Shown here: piece after piece, positions 1 through 11,545 of the stretch
Layout: each line of letters opens with the position of its first letter
Position numbering within the stretch: the stretch's first letter is position 1
NCBI RefSeq assembly: GCF_949628265.1
Contig: NC_088789.1
Span: 31,427,883 to 31,491,882, forward strand
Source of the DNA: Cloeon dipterum
Taxonomy: Eukaryota > Arthropoda > Insecta > Ephemeroptera > Baetidae
Length of the DNA: 64,000 nt
Reading direction: 5' to 3'
Translations under genes and position numbers: made by a program
Notes under the pieces: generated by a model
Database searches by the model: none
Seen by the model: the letters and a program-made list of their open reading frames with translations, nothing else
Told to the model about the DNA's origin: nothing

Positions 1-1
1 C

Positions 2-1587
2 AGGAACAGGGTAACTGCAACAAGAGATCCAGTGGATGAGCTGTTGGCAAACAGCAGCACTTACGAGATGCCATCACACAACATTCTGGCTTCAGATCTG
101 CATGTCCAAGGATATGAGAAACAAAAGGTCGACAAGGCTGTGAGACTCCTCTCCAAAAAAACAAGCTCTGCCCTGCTTGCTGCTGGAAACAATGGTCTAC
201 TGGTGTCATCAAATTACGCTGTAAATCAAACTCATCTTAAACTGTAAAAAAAATTAATTATTATTTTACACAGGCTACCGCAACGTACTGCAGAGTTATT
301 AGCAGTTTCTTTTCGATCTTTAACACCCGACCAAAGTCACTGGATGAGAAAGATGAGGAAGGAGAAAGTGAACCATGTTTGTCCCCGTTTGGCAGATACC
401 CAGATCAACAGGCACAAATACTGAAAGAAGTTTACAACTTTGCCAGAAATTTGAGTGTTGTTGACAAAAACACAGGAAAATCAAAGATCCAGCCATGGCA
501 GGATGGTATTATGCAAAGCTGCAAGGCTCTGGAGAAATTGCACCAGTACATGGTTGAACAGTACGGAGAACTTGGTGCTTCCGAGCTGTTCACCATCCGT
601 CTAAATCAAGACCCATTGGAACGGTATTTTGGTGCACTGCGCTCTGCTTTTGGGGCCAACACCATCCCAGACCCTGTAGAGGTACAGAGGCGTATCAAAA
701 TGATGACGCTGGGCAACTTTTCCAATGCAAACACAAGGAAGACCAATGTTGCTCTTGCCACAGCAATGGAGAAAGAAGGAATCTCTTTGCTTTCAATCGC
801 GGTAAATTTTAAGATTTATATTAAATTAAATTTTTAAGTATTTAAATTTTAAAATATTCAAATTTAAAATTTTACTGTTAGTTGAAACTTAATAGAATAA
901 TACTCCAATTATGTTGTAGACTATGAAGGCGCTTCATGCTGAGGCAAGTAAGGCTGGAGACAAATCTCAAGATGAAGATGGACCTGAAGAGGAGGTGGAG
1001 GAAGAAGACGAAGAGGGAGGTGTCTGCGCCAACTCATACGAGATTCCAACAGACTGGAGTCCTCCTCACCACGACGTTGACTACGACGTTAGTCTCAAAG
1101 ATATCGCAGATGAAGTCGCGGGAAGAATGGGAGTTAAGTTCCCAGGTCTGGTTGCACTTGGCGCGAAAAATAGAGCCGCACAGGAGAGTCACCTCTCAAG
1201 CAGCAGCAGCGTCCCGGCATCGACCTTGCTCCGCAACCAAGTGGATGAAATGGACATAATGTTCAGAAAATTCCACGGGAATCTGCTAAATGGGGATGGC
1301 CAAGCTGACTTGCAAAACGACGTCCACAAGAGGTAGACAAATATTAGTAAAAAATATAAGATTATAACTCATGCTTTATCCAACATAGATTCGCAGAACA
1401 GATCACAAATAGTCTGCCACAGGTTGCTTACGAGGTCGCGCTTTGCTTCTCACGTCGAAGACTCAGAATGAGAATGCGTTTCTTGAATGAAAACATCTGG
1501 AGGTCGAGAAAAAGGAAAAGCAATAGCCAAGTCGAGTTTGATGACAAAAACAGCAGGACTAGCAAAAAGAACAGATTGCACAAATAA
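2..1587 (+). CDS. P-element/THAP9-like transposase, 3' part (5' end outside window)
   Basis: Spliced model: exons 2-220, 274-801, 920-1333 and 1389-1587, stop TAA at 1585. All introns are GT-AG, 53-118 bp long, and the phases join without a stop (phase 0, 0, then 2). The frame is already open at the left edge, so the N-terminus (a THAP zinc finger in intact family members) is off the window. Family evidence: a block reading RLNQDPLERYFGALRS at about 598-645 matches the conserved RLNQDxLENFFxxIRS signature of the C-terminal RNase H-like/P-element domain, preceded by a segment like the 'SxxVAxALxxxGx' and 'FFSIFNTRP' helices. The third exon carries a very acidic stretch (about 970-1020); the last exon is basic. 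Transposases of this family cut and paste DNA in the nucleus; a domesticated THAP9-like gene is equally possible. It lies outside the tandem cassettes. No terminal inverted repeat was identified. Family call is secure; activity is unknown. Confidence 0.8.
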
Positions 1588-3086
1588 AATTTGTTGCAAT
1601 AAAAGGGCAACAATATATTTAACAGTGAAAATCGTAAAAATTCAGTTTGTTGAGCTTTGCGCAATTTTTGTAATTTTGACTCAAAATTGTACGGTTGACG
1701 AGGGCAACAACTACACTATATTTAATCAAAATCCAAGCACGTTTGCCAATCCTAGTTTAGATCCTGCGTTCCACTAAATGTATTTAAATGATTTCATAAG
1801 ATAATTACCAAAGACACTCGATGACCGCACAGGTTTGGCGCTGGCAATTCCATTGGTGGCAGTCGGCTTGTCGGTCTGGAGAGCTGGCATGCACTTTTAG
1901 CGGTTGTCTTGACAGCACGACCATCACGGTGCTCGGAAAGGCTGAAAAACAAGGGCAGTTTAGTTTTCAGGTTGTATCTTTGTGACAGCCAGGCCGGCTG
2001 CATACCAAGTTTGAAAATTGCGAAAATTGCATCTTTTGCCTTGAAAGAATTTCTATGTAATCATTCCTTGGTGAATGATAAGAGAATAAAAAGAACTGGA
2101 CAAATTTGGAACATTGTATGGTTGCAACAATTCGTTCACATAAGCTATGGTTAAGTCACAGTTTCTGCCGGGTTACACATCTCGCCAGTTCTTAAGAGAA
2201 TCCCATGTTAGAGTAGAGGTGGCGAAAACTGTAACACGGCGGCGAAAACTGTGACTTTTTTCCACATTCTCGTGCTCACCCAACACAGCTGTAACGACGC
2301 TCTTGGCAGCGAACCGTCTCAGGGTCAGTCTCAGGGCCCTCAGCACCTTTCAGGGCCTTCTGACCGCGGTCCTCTGAAGCAGCAACGGCGAGCAGGTCGT
2401 CAGCAACAAGGGTGTCTGGCTCGTCTGCAGTAATGTTGGGGCCGGAGCACTCGAAGGCCTCGCCAGTCTATTCAGTCGTCTGTCCATATGGAGGGCAGGA
2501 GGAGGACTCTGGAAGGTTACAAAATAACAATTAGTAAGGTCAGATATTATTAAAAATATTTAAGGCGAGAATCGATAATTGTTCAAACTGATACAAACAA
2601 TTTCAATTTATCATACGTAGACTAATCGAGTTCAAATAAAGGCCAATTTCGCTTGAAGGCAAGCCAGGCAAGGCAAAATATTGTCTTTTAGGTATTTTAG
2701 CAATCCCAGACTCAAAGAAATGCGAATTAAACCAACTTACAAGCATCATAATCAGCGATGAAAACATTGTTTACATCCTGACAAAACACATCCCGGCCCG
2801 CAGTAGGCTTTACTTTAGCTGCTCGTTTAAGCCGTTTTTACGATTTGCTGTGCACAACTATTGGTGCCAAACTACTAAAAATCACTGCTGATTGGTCAGT
2901 ACCCGATCACTTACCTCCATGTCCACTAAAATGGCCCAATCAAGCGTAGAAAGAGCCGGTTCCACGTTAGCCCATATGCCGTCTGCGGTCCGAGTCCCCG
3001 GGCTCAAGTACTGCCTTCTCTTCATAGGTGGCGCTAAGAGATCGCCCTCCAGCTGGCGCGCGAAAATGAACTGCGGCCCCCCTGAT
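1588..3086. other. Spacer between transposase and first cassette
   Basis: AT-rich except for GC-richer stretches at about 2270-2500 and 2890-3090. The short open frames here have no recognisable domain, and opposite-strand frames overlap each other, so I call no gene. A 17-bp near-repeat (ggcgaaaactgtaacac / ggcgaaaactgtgac) lies at about 2221-2252. Homology to the other cassettes starts only near 3087. Confidence 0.6.
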
Positions 3087-4430
3087 AAATATTCGCTTGT
3101 GAGAATGGGAGGATACAACTAATCGCGGCACTATACAACCATCGAGAAATTCAATCAAGGAATTAAGCTCACAAATTAATGGTTATCAAAGTATTAACAC
3201 AATTCAGATTATTATTAATAGATATTTTACTTTTGATTTGGCTTTAAAACTCTTACAATACTTTAAAGTATTTCGATTTACAATTTAATTCAGACTTTTG
3301 TTTACAATTTCAGACCTAACAGTCTTATTAATCAAATGCACAATCTTGTACTTTTAATTCGTACTTGGAATTCGCTTTAGTAACACAATTTTTAACTCTG
3401 CAATTACAGCTCTCTGGCCTTCACAGATTATATTTTACGCTAAAATCCTAACTAACTCATTATCTTCACAATTCTCAGCCTCAAAATCACTTAATCGACG
3501 CTGAACTGTTATTCGCTGATTCGCTCAACCCACCAGCTCTCACATACAGACTTGCCTTGCATCAGTTTTCCAAAGAAAACACCACCAACAGCAGCAGAAA
3601 AAGAAAACGCACGCACATCCGTCTTTTTCCACTGCTGAATGCCAATAGTGCGAAAATCGGAATGTGCAGATATTGTCTGTATGTTCAAATAATTAGTACA
3701 AAATATTTGTTCAATTTTTAAATTATTTTTACTCATCAGTAGATTTAGATAAGGCGTGGTTACAATTACTTTTTTCAATGTGAGACGAGACTTTTTATGA
3801 TGCGAGTGAGGGCTTGGCCCAGCAGCAGATAGAGAGATTAAATAGAGAGAGATCGGCGCGGCGGCGACGGCGGCGGCGCAGGTCTGCTCGGCACGTCGGA
3901 CAGCCCTCCCGGTTTTGCGTGGACCGTAAGTTACAGGCAACAGCCAGACATAACTTTTTTCGTGGTGTTACAGAGAGAAAGGTTACCACAATTTACTTTC
4001 AAAATTAAATTAAATCTCATTTTAATTAATATTTCATGTTAACATAATTTTAAAGCAAATAATTCATTGTGACCTGCCTGCTTGTTGTTAGGTTGGAAAT
4101 CCACGTTTCTCGCAGAAAAAAGACAAATTCACTATACCTACACTTATATGTGCTGAAATCAATTCTTAAATTTGCAAAATGATAGAGACTCTCATTATAT
4201 TTACTGCAGGCATTCACAAAATTTTATTTCCAAATACTTTTAAGAATCATGGCAGAAAAAAGTTCATTTCTAAAAGCGCCTGCAACGAGAGAGGGAGTGT
4301 TGCAGCAGAGCACAGAGCAGCCAAGATTGTGCATCAAAACTCAAAAGGGCGTAATGTACAAACTGTCCGGTTTAATTTTTGACTAAAGTAGATGTAATTA
4401 ATTATACCATTTTATTCGCACTCTAATCAA
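3087..4430. other. Upstream region of zinc-finger gene 1, possible non-coding exon
   Basis: No confident gene. The part at 3827-3929, with a CGG-rich run (about 3856-3880), ends in a strong splice-donor-like ACC|GTAAGTT and is kept in all three cassettes (31440-31540, 58615-58707), so it may be an untranscribed promoter or a 5' non-coding exon on the + strand. A short frame ending in a conserved stop (about 4251-4382; counterparts about 31877-32000 and 59045-59176) keeps KSACNERGSVAAEHRAAKIV in all three cassettes, but its upstream part is in different frames. I do not call it a gene. Confidence 0.3.
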
Positions 4431-4880
4431 AAAAGACCATTGCGTTGTTTTTGGAGCCCCGCGCGCGTAAGGAAATAAAAAGTAGATAAATCCTAAGCAG
4501 AAATCACGAGTACGCCAATCAGAAGGCAGCAATCAAGGAGCGCTGAACGCTGATTGGTTGCCTCTAGAAGCATAAGAGAGTTAAGATGAGGAGTTAATAT
4601 CAAAGCTCAAATATTAAAAAAGGTAAGTAACGCAAATTCTTTATAGCTCTCTAAGATAAATAACGAATTAAAAATAATTTAATTTTAAAATGAAAAAATA
4701 ACAAATAAACATGATAAAAAAACAAACCAGCTTCGAATTTTCTACTCCTTGTCGCACTCGCCACTGAGAAAAGGGGCGGAGTTGTTGATCAGCAGCTCTG
4801 TTATTAGCTTGCAAGCACACAAACACGCGACGCGAGACTTATAAACAAAGTAAACAAAGTAAACAAACGACTTCAGAGAG

Positions 4881-4889
4881 TATAAAAAG
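4881..4889 (+). promoter_or_regulatory. TATA box of zinc-finger gene 1
   Basis: TATAAAAAG lies 83 bp upstream of the ATG at 4972 and is identical in sequence and immediate context (acttcagagag before, caagattcgcg after) in the other two cassettes. The expected transcription start is about 25-30 bp downstream. Confidence 0.65.
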
Positions 4890-4971
4890 CAAGATTCGCG
4901 TGAAAAACAAAGCCCTTTTTAAGAAAGTTTCTCTCTTGCACAAGCCGTAACTAAAGGAGTCAAGACGAGAG

Positions 4972-6713
4972 ATGCTGCGAGGCAAAGAAGGAAAAACACC
5001 CATTCAAAAGCCGCTTTGCAGACTGTGCGAGTGTCCGACGTCGGACGGCCACGTCCTCGCGTCGCAGGTGGACAGGTTCAAGCTGAGGAAATGGGCCATG
5101 AAGGTCATGAACCTGACGGAAAGAGACGAGAATTTGCCAGACGTGGTTGAAGAAGACGCTTTGATCTGCTATTTTTGCATCTGGCAGGCAGAGTGAGTTT
5201 TTTCACGAGATTAAAAATTTAATTTTGATTTTAACGCGTGTTTTAGGTTTGGGGATGAGTCTGGTGACGAGGCTGTTGCTTGGTGGCCAAAAAATCTTGA
5301 TTTGGAAAAAAACGCGAGGGTGCTGCGAGAGAATTATTCAGGTGCTTAGGATTTTTTATTAAAAATATTCATCAGAGTAATTTATATTGTTTAAATTTTA
5401 CAGTTGGAGAAGTAGAACAGTGTTGGGTGCAGTTGGAAGTGGTTGATCTGGCGAAATACACAAAAGAATCCACTGAGAAGAGAAAATTCAACATTGATCT
5501 GGCTAATTACGAAAAGCCTAAAAAGAGTAAAACCGTCCGGGGAGTGTGTTTTTACTGCGGCAAGATGTACAACAGTCTGATGAATCACATCAAATATTCG
5601 CACAAAGAAGCCATCAAATGCGGAATTCTGGGCTGCGCGACATTCTTTCACACCGAGGAGGAAAAGGAGCAGCACATGCAGCAGGTTTCACACGAGAAAC
5701 GAAACAAACCATGCAAAAGCAAGGAAATTCGTTGCAAATATTGTGAAAGTGACAAATTATATTCCACATTGAAATCGTTGAGGCTGCACATGAAACGCCT
5801 CCATCCGGAATTTTCCATGCGGTGCTCGCGTGTTGGCTGCCAAGAGTTTTTCAAATCCAAGTCTGAGATGGTTGCCCATATTAACTCTTGGCACAAACGA
5901 GGACAAAAACAGCGTGTTCTCCAGTGCAAGCAGTGCGAGTATTTCACCAGGCACGACGAGCACATTTTGAGACGACACGTCGAGTCGAAGCACATGCCAA
6001 AGACCTTCAAATGCGACAGATGCGACGCCAAATTCGGCTCGAAAGCGGCAGTGGATAAGCACTTCATACAATTTCACACGTTTGTAAACTGCAAAACTTG
6101 TGGCCAGGACGTGGCTCTCGGACACAAACCATACCACGGAAAGCCATCGGTTTGCTACAGATGCAAACTCAGATTCAAGTGCTCGGGTTTGTACCAATCG
6201 CATCGGGAGAAATGCAAACAAACCCTCCTTACTTGCAAAGTGTGTGGAAAATCGTTCCCCGTGGATTCGAGGTTGAAAAATCACGTGAAAAACGTTCACA
6301 CCAAAACTATGATTTTTCGCTGCGAGCATTGCGACCATTCTACCCATGACAAGATCCACATGCAGGGGCACATGCAACGCAAACACCTTCCGAAGACGAT
6401 CAAGTGTGAATTGTGCGACAAATCGTTTGCCACGGAATCTCTTGTCAATATTCACAAGTCGGCGGCGCACTCGTTCATTCACTGCGCTGAGTGCGCGCAG
6501 GAAATTCTGCGCGTTCACAAGTCTACACACATGAGCGTCAAGAGTTGCCGCCGCTGCAAGTGCAAGTTCAAGTGCCAGGGACTTCTTGAAATTCATAGCA
6601 ACAAGAGCTGCCAAAATAATAATTACTGTTGCGACATTTGCCAGAAATATTTCAAAAATAAGGCTGATTTGTATACTCACATGGTTAACAATCACATTCG
6701 TGTGTATAAATAA
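4972..6713 (+). CDS. ZAD-C2H2 zinc-finger protein, copy 1 (541 aa)
   Basis: Three exons: 4972-5192, 5247-5341 and 5404-6713, introns 54 and 62 bp, all GT-AG and in phase. Residues 1-74 hold two cysteine pairs (C16/C19 and C66/C69) spaced as in a ZAD, the arthropod zinc-finger-associated dimerisation domain. Exon 2 adds a short acidic/Trp-rich segment. Exon 3 carries about 14 C2H2-like fingers in tandem; some are atypical (two short Cx2C...H fingers and two ending in Cys rather than His). The protein is expected to bind DNA in the nucleus as a transcription factor or chromatin protein. The ATG follows a TATA box by 83 bp, and AATAAA lies about 60 bp after the stop. The last exon is nearly identical to copy 2. 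The caspase-NACHT-ankyrin gene lies about 14 kb downstream; no functional link is shown. Confidence 0.88.
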
Positions 6714-6771
6714 ACTGTCCCTTTTACAGTTATTTTGCTTAAATTAAAGATTTGGGTGGTGTTTTGTGTCA

Positions 6772-6777
6772 AATAAA
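6772..6777 (+). terminator. Poly(A) signal of zinc-finger gene 1
   Basis: AATAAA 58 bp after the stop codon, conserved in the other two copies. Confidence 0.6.
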
Positions 6778-7898
6778 ATGAAAAATTTGATTAATTATTG
6801 TTTCTTAATTTTAAAGGAGTTTAGATTATTTGAAATATAAAGCTTTCCAACGAAAATATTGCAAAATCTTATTTTCAACACTAAAGCAAGCAATTTCTCA
6901 GGTTACCATTTAAATTTTTGAGAAAATTTGCTAGAAAGCATGCTAATCAAAAATTTCCTAAGTCTAAAACCACGTTTTGTTTCACAATTTTAGGAAGTCA
7001 ACTCTGAATTTTTTTATTTTCAGTAAAATTGCATTCTTTGTTTCGGAAAAATGCTGCTTAATGCGAACCCTGACACCAAATATTGATGTTTAATAAATAT
7101 ATCATTGTATTCTGGCTAAATTGATTAAAATCATATACTTAAAAATATATAAATTTCAGATTCAATTAATTAAACTATGATTTACACCATTCTAATTTAA
7201 ATTAATTTAATTCCGCCCCTCTTGGGCCCTCCAGACGCCAAAGTGGCGCTGACTAAACCTTAAAATATTCGATTTACTTGAAAAGGTCGGTGCGGAGAAT
7301 CAAATAACCGACCTGCCGTCGCCGAGCATCACCAATTGCGCTTGAAATTACTGAAAATCAGCCTTTGAGCGGATTTCAGGTCGAGATTTACCCTGAGAAA
7401 GGTCGTGAGGGTACCGCAGGTCAAAGCCCCGTCCAAGACCTGTCTGTTGAGGGTTCGTGGGCGACGATCAGACCAACGGCTGAATTTTAAGACAAATTAA
7501 ACCATTTTCCCTGGTAAACATCACTTATCGCAAAGCCAAAAGACAAAAAAAATTAATTCTAATTTTTCTATGACAGAAAAATCCTGGAAATCGGTTTCCA
7601 GTCTGGGAGTATTCCTGCGTTTGCGATGAAGTCGGTAAAATAATCTCGAATTTTGAATTTTTCATGTTATTGGTGGCACTCGGCCCGACGCCACTCTGCT
7701 CGCTGCTGCACCCGCTCGCTTCCACGCCACGCCACTGAAACACTAGAGTCCAAATTTAAAACAAAACCACCTTCAAATAAAGCAAGAGGGGATTTAACGT
7801 GAATGGCGAATATTCAGAGCATGCAAGGGATTAAAATAAAAATGAAACGCACCTGCGTCTTGTCGGAGGCGGTGCCCAGGTGTCCATCAGTCACCGCC
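6778..7898. other. Spacer after zinc-finger gene 1
   Basis: AT-rich to about 7200, then GC-richer. No gene is supported. At about 7376-7410 it contains the motif caggtcgagatttaccctga followed by gaaaggtcg, related to motifs in the GC-rich elements further on. The same stretch follows zinc-finger copies 2 (34400-35525) and 3 (63018-63924). Confidence 0.6.
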
Positions 7899-8530
7899 GA
7901 TGATCGTCAGCAGCTGCTGAGAATTTTTGAAATAAATTTTTAGATTATTTTTCAGAGTCAATTTGTATTTTTTGTTTAAATCTGTTCTATTCATTGAAAT
8001 TTAACAACTTTTAAAACATGTTTTTGGTAACTAAGAAAGATTTAAATTGGCCTGAGAAAAACTTCTCGGAATTTGAACTACAAGGTTCCAGACCTGTCAG
8101 GTTATATACAGTTTAGCGACTATTTTAATTCACAGTTGGAAATGGCGAAAAACAAGTTTTGTCACCTGCACGTCAACAAGGAACAGAGCGAAGCGGTCGG
8201 AATAAAAAGCAGGAGAGACGAAGAAAGGCTGTCGTGATAAATAAATTAAGTTAAACGAAGCATCGGCCGATTAGCAGTGAAAGTTGATTTTTATTGCCTC
8301 GCCCTTAGCCTTGACACCCATTAAGATTTTTCGGAATTGATTTGTTTATTTGTCCCTTTGAATTTGAAGAGGCGAGTGAAACGAAGTGGGAAATTATCTT
8401 AATTAAATTCAAATGGAGATTACAAATAATGAACGCAATAAAATTTAATCTCGAGCCGTAATTCTATGTTGCTGCTTTTCAACAAAAAGGCACTTTGTAT
8501 TTCTTAATTAGATATTTCTTAATTAGGATA

Positions 8531-10206
8531 AACCCGAGATTCCACCCATAAGCAAATTTAATTGACAAAAAAATAAAACCAAAACGGGCATTTTGGAGGG
8601 TCTTTCCGCGGCACCGGGGGGAGCAGGGGGATGGGGAGTTGAAACTGGCGCCATCGTCCGCGGAATTTATCGGCGAGTTCAGCGAACACCGGTTTTGGCC
8701 CGCAACTCCCATAGGGGCCGAGATAAAAAATTCTAAAGGCCGAAAAACGTGGTTTGGACAAAAATTATTTTTTTTGAGGAGTCCCCGCGAAGGCCCACGA
8801 CGTCCGACGGCTCACCGCGACCACTCATTCGAAAGACGCTGCGATTAGCTTCAATTTGACGGGTAGCACCGCCATCCTGCTTGAACCGCGCGGAAGGTGG
8901 AAGGGCCGAAAGGGTTAAAAACAGGCAAAAGTCGAAATCCCCATAAGATTAACACAGGAGCCCACTTTGTTTGGGATTAAAATTCCAAGATAGCCAATTT
9001 TTAATTTCGCTTAAAAAAAATAAGGCGCAGCGAGTATGAAATCCAGGTGACTTCCTCAGGGTCAGCGGTGACCCTTCAAAGTTGAAAAACGCGATTTTTC
9101 GGTACTCGCGGCCCCCCCGCGGAGTCCCGATAGGCCCCAGCGCCCCCAAACTCGAGATTCGAGCAGGCGACGAGTAGACAAAGCCAACGGTGTGCGGAAA
9201 AGATTTTTCCGCACCGGAGCGAAAAAGTTATTAAACGGGCAAATTTTGCCCATTTTCCATTCCGTACCTTTCGGCAGGCATATCTTCGGACCTGGGCAAA
9301 AACTGAAAAAAATGTCCCATTCATCGATGCGCAATTTATCTCCGAACATTTTAAGACCAAATTCGACCTGATCGGATGAAAAGCCTGGAAGGAGTAGTCT
9401 TTGGCGAGCGGCGCGGAAGGGTTTTTCGCCTCCCATAAGCTTAACATGGGAATTTGGAATTCGGATTTCGGGCGGAAAAAATTCTTTTGGGCCGCGATTA
9501 CTGTGCTATTCGCTTCCACCCGGCAAACAGTCCCTGCAAACCGATTTTGGCGGAAATCCGGGCCATAGGCGAATTACGGCGGCGCATTGAAAATCCGCGT
9601 TTTGCCGTGCACGCAAATGGAGAGTCTGGAAATACGCGCGGCGGCGCCGCGGAGCCGCCGGCCGCTGAATCTCGAATTTGACCATCGGACCCACACGACT
9701 GAGTGCGCGGGTGTCTGAAACCGAATTTTTAGCGGTCTAACTCTTCCCAAATTCGTTTTATAGGCGATTTTCGGTTTTTCGCGTGCACGGCAGAAGGAGC
9801 GTGCGGTGCGGCACGGAGCGAAACAGATTTATTTTTGCCAAAATTCGAGTAATCGCCGCAGCGTCGACCGCGACCCCTCATTCGAAAGCGCCCGCCGAGC
9901 GCTTCAACCTGGCGTGCTCAAACGACCTTCCCCAGGGTCCCCCGACCTGAAACCCTTTCGCAGGCCGAATTTAATTGCGTTTTCGGCGTTTTCAAGCAAG
10001 TTTGACGCTGCGCTGCGTCGACCAGCCGCACTTCGAACACCAACCTTCCTCAGGTCGCCCACCCTGAGCACTTTTACTGCGCGATTCAGCCGGCCGCACC
10101 GACTCATTTCGCTTCCTTCGTCGCATTCAGAGTGCGTTTCCGGCGCCGCAGGCGCCGGCACGCCGCCGCCCGGCGGTCGCCGCCCGCCACCCGCGAAGCG
10201 CTTGTT
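8531..10206 (+). mobile_element. GC-rich element, left copy, cassette 1 (outer end truncated)
   Basis: Matches 36365-38083 almost base for base, and matches the reverse complement of 11546-13695. About 185 bp of the outer end present in cassette 2 (36180-36364) are missing here. At the inner end it joins TGCGAAT (10207-10213), the site that is unoccupied in the second R block. Many overlapping open frames on both strands reflect GC content; none resembles a transposase, so it looks non-autonomous and of unknown class. Confidence 0.55.
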
Positions 10207-11141
10207 TGCGAATATTTTGAAGTTGAGCGGATGAGTAGGTTGGCGAAAATGAGAGGTCGCGCGCGTTCGGCAGCGATTGCATGAATTAAAATAATTTATT
10301 TTGACGCGGCGCCGAAAGAGGGAAGCTGCTCGGCCTCCGCACACTCACGCGCAGCGACGAAAAGTCTAGCTTTTCGCTCACTCGGCGGTTTGCCAAAAAT
10401 AAAGTCCACTCGAAAGTCAGCCGCGAAAAAGTCTTCCAACAGCAGGAAAAGAAATTCTCACTCACATTCAGACACCGATACCGATTGGGTTTTTGCTGCC
10501 GCTGCCGCGACCAAAAGTAAGTGAGAAAACACAAATTAATCGGATTTTTGACCCAGAGGAGCACAATTCAAGGCCATTCGTTCCATTCGCATCAAAAGGA
10601 AAATTTTATTTCGAGATAAATCGAGTTTCATTAAAATTAAGACTTTTTTCATTCGTGAAAAGTCTTACCTTGACGCTTTGAATTTTTAATACTAATATTT
10701 TGCCCAGACTATTCTCCAATTTCGAGTATATTTGTTCAGATTCGGCCTGCACATTAATTTAAGGAGCATCCGCCTCCGCGATTTTGCTCAAATCTTTGTA
10801 AAAATTGGCAAGATTTGGCTGCACAAACATTTTACGCACGATATTCTGCTCTTGGCCGCCTGAGATTAATTTCAAAATGTATGCAATCGAGTTCAAAATT
10901 CTATGTCCAGTCACAATTGTGTCAATGCGGAAAATAAGGCAAAGAAAATATGGAAAAAGACGAGAATCGGGAATCGATGCAACAATCTGGACCTTTAATA
11001 ACATTTTATTGGCTATTTTATCAGACCGTTTTAAATTTGTCATTTAGAACCATAGTTTGAAAGCAGCGGAAAGTTTTTTTTCCCCATTGGAACGAGTTGG
11101 CGGATTAGAGCACGGAATTTTTAAAAATATCAGTCGATACT

Positions 11142-11199
11142 GGGCGATAAATCGATATTTTCCTATCCTTAAACACAACGCAATATCGATGTATCGCCC
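11142..11199. other. Hairpin-forming inverted repeat in R block
   Basis: GGGCGATAAATCGATATT (11142-11159) and AATATCGATGTATCGCCC (11182-11199) form an 18-bp stem with one mismatch around a 22-nt loop. The same structure occurs at 39040-39097 and 44124-44181; the copy near 16932 is partly decayed. It sits directly before the conserved ATGGCCGAGCGGATGAG segment. Confidence 0.6.
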
Positions 11200-11545
11200 A
11201 TGGCCGAGCGGATGAGTTGGTTAGCGAAAATGTTCGGCTGCGATGATGCGACTGCTCTCCCGCTCGGTTTTTTATTTGGACGAGGCGCCGAGGGAGGGAA
11301 TCTCGATTTAGTTGCTTGCCACGCACTCACGCGCAGCCTATTTAATACAATTAATTTATAAACGCGAGCGACGAAAAGTCCCACTCTTCGCTGCGAGCGA
11401 GAGAAGAAAGGAGGCAGGCGGCAGGCGCAAGTAAATCGCGAGCGGGAGCCAAACCGGGAGGAAAGACGGATGAGCCACACCTTGCTCACTCACAAAAAGC
11501 AGTTTTTCCAGCGTTCGCATTTCATTGCCGGTTGTGAATTATTTC

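Noticed and set aside
2251..2433. Short Ser/Gln-rich open frame
   Set aside because: Low complexity, single copy, no splice or domain support.
5757..6695. 312-codon open frame on the minus strand, also present at 33375-34313 and 62000-62935
   Set aside because: It lies entirely antisense to the zinc-finger exon and is conserved only because that exon is. It has no recognisable domain.
9062..9519. Overlapping open frames of 120-150 codons in the GC-rich elements (also 36889-37346, 39962-40546, 40998-41446, 12364-12876)
   Set aside because: They occur in several frames and on both strands at once, overlap each other and lack domains. High GC content lowers stop frequency.
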